Origin: Gammaproteobacteria bacterium
Lineage (GTDB): Bacteria > Pseudomonadota > Gammaproteobacteria > GCA-001735895
Length of the DNA: 6,266 bases
Assembly: GCA_029882955.1 (NCBI GenBank)
Contig: JAOUJX010000253.1
Location: 1-6,266 of the forward strand
Reading direction: 5' to 3'
A program made the translations under genes and the position numbers. Under the pieces are notes generated by a model that worked only from the letters and a program-made list of their open reading frames with translations, had not been told where the DNA came from and searched no databases. Positions 4,751-6,266 of this stretch are shown here, in pieces (the first letter of the stretch is position 1; each line of letters begins with the position of its first letter).

Positions 4751-5968
4751 CTACCGGGACTTTGAAGCCCTGGCGGCGGCACACCTTGCTCTAAAAGGCT
4801 CACAAAAGGGATCGATCCGTCCAAATCGATCAGGTCGGAAAGGCCCAACATCAAAAGCAGGTTGCAATCCCAATATCAGATCAGTGATCACATCACCCAT
4901 CCCTGCTGACAGGGTAATTCCGGAACCGCAGGCACCGGCGGCAGCATAGAAGCCAGACACGCCAGGAACAGGCCCCAGAATGATTTCCCCATCCGGGGTG
5001 TAAGATGACAACCCACATATGTAACTGGAGAATTGAGCGCTTTTAATAGTCGGGAAAAATTGCGCCAAGCCTTCGTAAGCATCTATAAGAACATCCCAAT
5101 GTTCTTCCCCTTTTGTCGGTGAAAAGACAGCGGGGTCATCGGGTAATTCACGGGCGTCGAAAGTGACGGAACGGGATTCCTGTACCCCAAGGATCAATCC
5201 ACCTACCTCGGGGCGCGTATAGGCGGCAACATCGGGAAGGATCGTTACCGGATGATCTCCTCCATACGTCTCTGAAGGTTCTGTAATCCAATAATGACTC
5301 CGCACCGGTGCCATGGGTAATGGAAAACCGACTCGTTCCGAGAACACTGCTGCCCAGGCGCCACAGGCGTCAATAACGGTGCCACAGGCAATCTGCCCAG
5401 TATCAGTCATTACACCCGAAACTTCTTGCTTGCTCACCAAAACATCCCGCACATCCGTGCGTGGGCGCACAACAACACCACGCGCTCGTGCAGCTCTGAT
5501 ATAGAACATAGTCAAGAGATAAGGATCGATATAACCGTCGGTGGGCAGAAAAACCGTTTTGTGAACGGTGCTAGTATCCAGCCACGGAACCATATTACCG
5601 ACCTCTGTTGTATTCGGCCAGTGAACGGGAATATCCCATTTCGATGCATCGTGCGCCATGGCATCTAGTTCCGTCGCTCGACCTTCAGACGTTGCGATGC
5701 GCAGGCTACCGACCTGGTGATACCCCACACTCTCACCCAGTTCCTCTTCAAGCGCAGGTATGGTATCTACAGTTAGTTTCGCCAAAGGCGTTTTTGAAAA
5801 CTTTGTGGACGATTGCAGAACTAATCCGGCGGCCCGACTCGACGCTGCGCTAGCCAAGTCGTTACGCTCCAATAGCAAGATCTTCCCAGCACCCTTGCAT
5901 GCCAGGTGATATGCGATTGAGGCACCGACAACACCGCCTCCAACAATAACGTGATCGAATGTTTCCAT
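4751..5968 (-). CDS. FAD-dependent oxidoreductase of the DAO family (sarcosine/dimethylglycine dehydrogenase-like, flavin domain only)
   Basis: With the ATG at 5966-5968 the protein has 405 aa. It opens with the FAD-binding Rossmann motif V-I-V-G10-G-G12-V-V-G15 and the ribose-binding Glu34 in L-L-L-E-R, followed by S-A-A-S-S-R-A-A-G-L (40-49). The substrate half includes G-Y-I-D-P-Y-L-L and H-Y-W-I-T-E-P. The C-terminal flavin closure is S-Y-T-P-D-G-E-I-I-L-G-P, then G-F-Y-A-A-A-G-A-C-G-S-G-I. This is the architecture of amine and amino-acid oxidoreductases such as sarcosine oxidase beta subunit and the flavin part of dimethylglycine dehydrogenase, which oxidise N-methyl or secondary amines. 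There is no folate-binding GcvT-like half (those enzymes are about 800 aa). Arg45 stands where histidylated members have the FAD-linking His, so non-covalent FAD is inferred. There is no signal peptide, so it is probably cytoplasmic. The start at 5968 is preferred over an upstream in-frame ATG at 6016 because AAGG lies 5 nt before it and the Rossmann strand then begins at residue 7, as is usual. The substrate is unknown. Confidence 0.92.
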   Translation of the reverse strand: METFDHVIVGGGVVGASIAYHLACKGAGKILLLERNDLASAASSRAAGLVLQSSTKFSKTPLAKLTVDTIPALEEELGESVGYHQVGSLRIATSEGRATELDAMAHDASKWDIPVHWPNTTEVGNMVPWLDTSTVHKTVFLPTDGYIDPYLLTMFYIRAARARGVVVRPRTDVRDVLVSKQEVSGVMTDTGQIACGTVIDACGAWAAVFSERVGFPLPMAPVRSHYWITEPSETYGGDHPVTILPDVAAYTRPEVGGLILGVQESRSVTFDARELPDDPAVFSPTKGEEHWDVLIDAYEGLAQFFPTIKSAQFSSYICGLSSYTPDGEIILGPVPGVSGFYAAAGACGSGITLSAGMGDVITDLILGLQPAFDVGPFRPDRFGRIDPFCEPFRARCAAARASKSR

Positions 5969-5973
5969 TAATA

Positions 5974-5977
5974 CCTT
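5974..5977 (-). promoter_or_regulatory. Shine-Dalgarno that decides the FAD oxidoreductase start
   Basis: AAGG (followed by T) on the - strand lies 5 nt before the ATG at 5966-5968. The alternative in-frame ATG at 6014-6016 has no purine-rich site before it and would add a 16-residue non-conserved leader (M-S-R-R-A-D-S-R-S-I-F-P-Y-K-V-L). Confidence 0.6.
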
Positions 5978-6014
5978 ATAGGGGAAGATTGATCGGGAAT
6001 CAGCTCTTCGCGAC

Positions 6015-6041
6015 ATTATTCACAGGATCGTAATCTATCAA
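6015..6041 (-). promoter_or_regulatory. Candidate promoter just upstream of the FAD oxidoreductase
   Basis: On the - strand TTGATA (6041 down to 6036, five of six -35 matches) and AATAAT (6020 down to 6015, five of six -10 matches) are separated by 15 nt, a little short. Transcription would begin near 6008, downstream of the ATG at 6016 and upstream of the ATG at 5968, which would independently support the shorter protein. If transcription begins further up instead, this is part of the leader. Confidence 0.3.
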
Positions 6042-6100
6042 TAAGACAAATTTCTGACAGTCCCCTTCTGGCCGACTCCTGCCTATGAAGCCTGGCATTT

Positions 6101-6129
6101 GAAGGTCTGCTAACCGGAAGCCGACCTTC
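6101..6129. repeat. Strong inverted repeat (hairpin) upstream of the FAD oxidoreductase
   Basis: GAAGGTC (6101-6107) pairs perfectly with GACCTTC (6123-6129). After a single mismatch, GCT (6109-6111) pairs with AGC (6119-6121), leaving a 7-nt loop. No T tract follows in either direction, so it is not an intrinsic terminator. It could be an operator for a dimeric regulator or an RNA hairpin in a long leader. Confidence 0.6.
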
Positions 6130-6192
6130 GATCATCGATGGTGAAAGGCGGCAGTCGACCCAGGCTAATGGAATGGTCGCCCCTTCTCTAAC

Positions 6193-6208
6193 TGGCATCC
6201 AGGTGCCA
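6193..6208. repeat. Short hairpin upstream of the FAD oxidoreductase
   Basis: TGGCA (6193-6197) and TGCCA (6204-6208) form a perfect 5-bp stem around a 6-nt loop. It is small enough to be chance, but together with the larger hairpin at 6101-6129 it makes the upstream region look structured. Confidence 0.4.
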
Positions 6209-6266
6209 TAGTGAGATTGCATAATCCACTAAACGAGAAGAGGCAACCGATATAAATATTACGACA

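Larger units (their letters stand above)
5969..6266 (-). other. Upstream region/leader of the FAD oxidoreductase, with hairpins
   Basis: 298 nt before the preferred start, with no convincing gene. An open frame of 68 codons (6016-6222) lies here and its TAA overlaps the unused upstream ATG as TAATG. However, it has many AGA/AGG codons, no good ribosome site and no recognisable protein character, so I regard it as non-coding. The region contains a strong hairpin at 6101-6129 and a smaller one at 6193-6208. A weak distal promoter (TTGCCT, 17 nt, TATGCA, near 6220-6248) would place both hairpins in the leader RNA. Confidence 0.5.

Noticed and set aside
185..5968. All four - strand genes as one operon or defence-like system
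   Set aside because: Gaps of 216, 328 and 476 nt, separate promoter-like and terminator-like elements, and unrelated families argue against a single tight unit. No nuclease, transposase or toxin is present.
6150..6210. Possible glycine riboswitch ahead of the amine-oxidase-like gene (GAAGGGGCGACC on the - strand)
   Set aside because: Only a short stretch resembles the aptamer. The conserved second half with CTCTCAGG-like sequence and the tandem arrangement are missing.
6016..6222. 68-codon ORF whose TAA overlaps the upstream ATG of the flavoenzyme frame (TAATG), suggesting coupling
   Set aside because: It has many AGA/AGG codons, a poor ribosome site and a strong hairpin inside, and the downstream ATG it would couple to is probably not the real start.

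Overview
The window looks like chromosomal DNA of a Gram-negative proteobacterium, most likely a gammaproteobacterium. The reasons are an OmpA-type outer-membrane/peptidoglycan-binding protein end at the left edge, Shine-Dalgarno-led genes, moderate G+C with a mixed codon choice, and the style of the protein families. No species can be named from the sequence alone. I see no transposase, integrase, CRISPR array, rRNA or tRNA.

Layout: the last 41 codons of an OmpA-C-domain gene run on the + strand (1-126) and end in a clear intrinsic terminator (135-165). Everything else is on the - strand, converging on that terminator. Read in transcription order, right to left, these are: a structured leader (5969-6266) and a 405-aa FAD-dependent DAO-family oxidoreductase resembling the sarcosine/dimethylglycine dehydrogenase flavin module (4751-5968); a 476-nt gap with a questionable small ORF (4275-4750); a 313-aa soluble protein with a PDC/dCache-like sensor region and no recognisable output domain (3333-4274); a 328-nt gap with a questionable GTG-started ORF and an operator-like direct repeat (3005-3332); a 175-aa universal stress protein with an intact ATP-binding motif (2477-3004); a 216-nt gap with a hairpin; and a 691-aa molybdopterin/[4Fe-4S] oxidoreductase (185-2260).

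The four - strand genes are separated by about 200-500 nt, so they are probably transcribed individually or in loosely linked units rather than as one tight operon. Two are redox enzymes (Mo-bis-MGD and FAD) without dedicated electron-transfer partners in view. The other two are small-molecule or stress-sensing proteins: a Usp that should bind ATP and an unusual cytoplasmic cache protein. A link between them (metabolic state sensing alongside two dehydrogenases) is only an inference from proximity. The cache-protein gene and its flanks are visibly more AT-rich than the two enzyme genes.

The least explained items are the membrane-less PDC protein, the solitary cytoplasmic Mo enzyme of unknown substrate, the structured leader ahead of the flavoenzyme, and the repeat array ahead of the usp gene. 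Nothing here proves a new multi-gene system.
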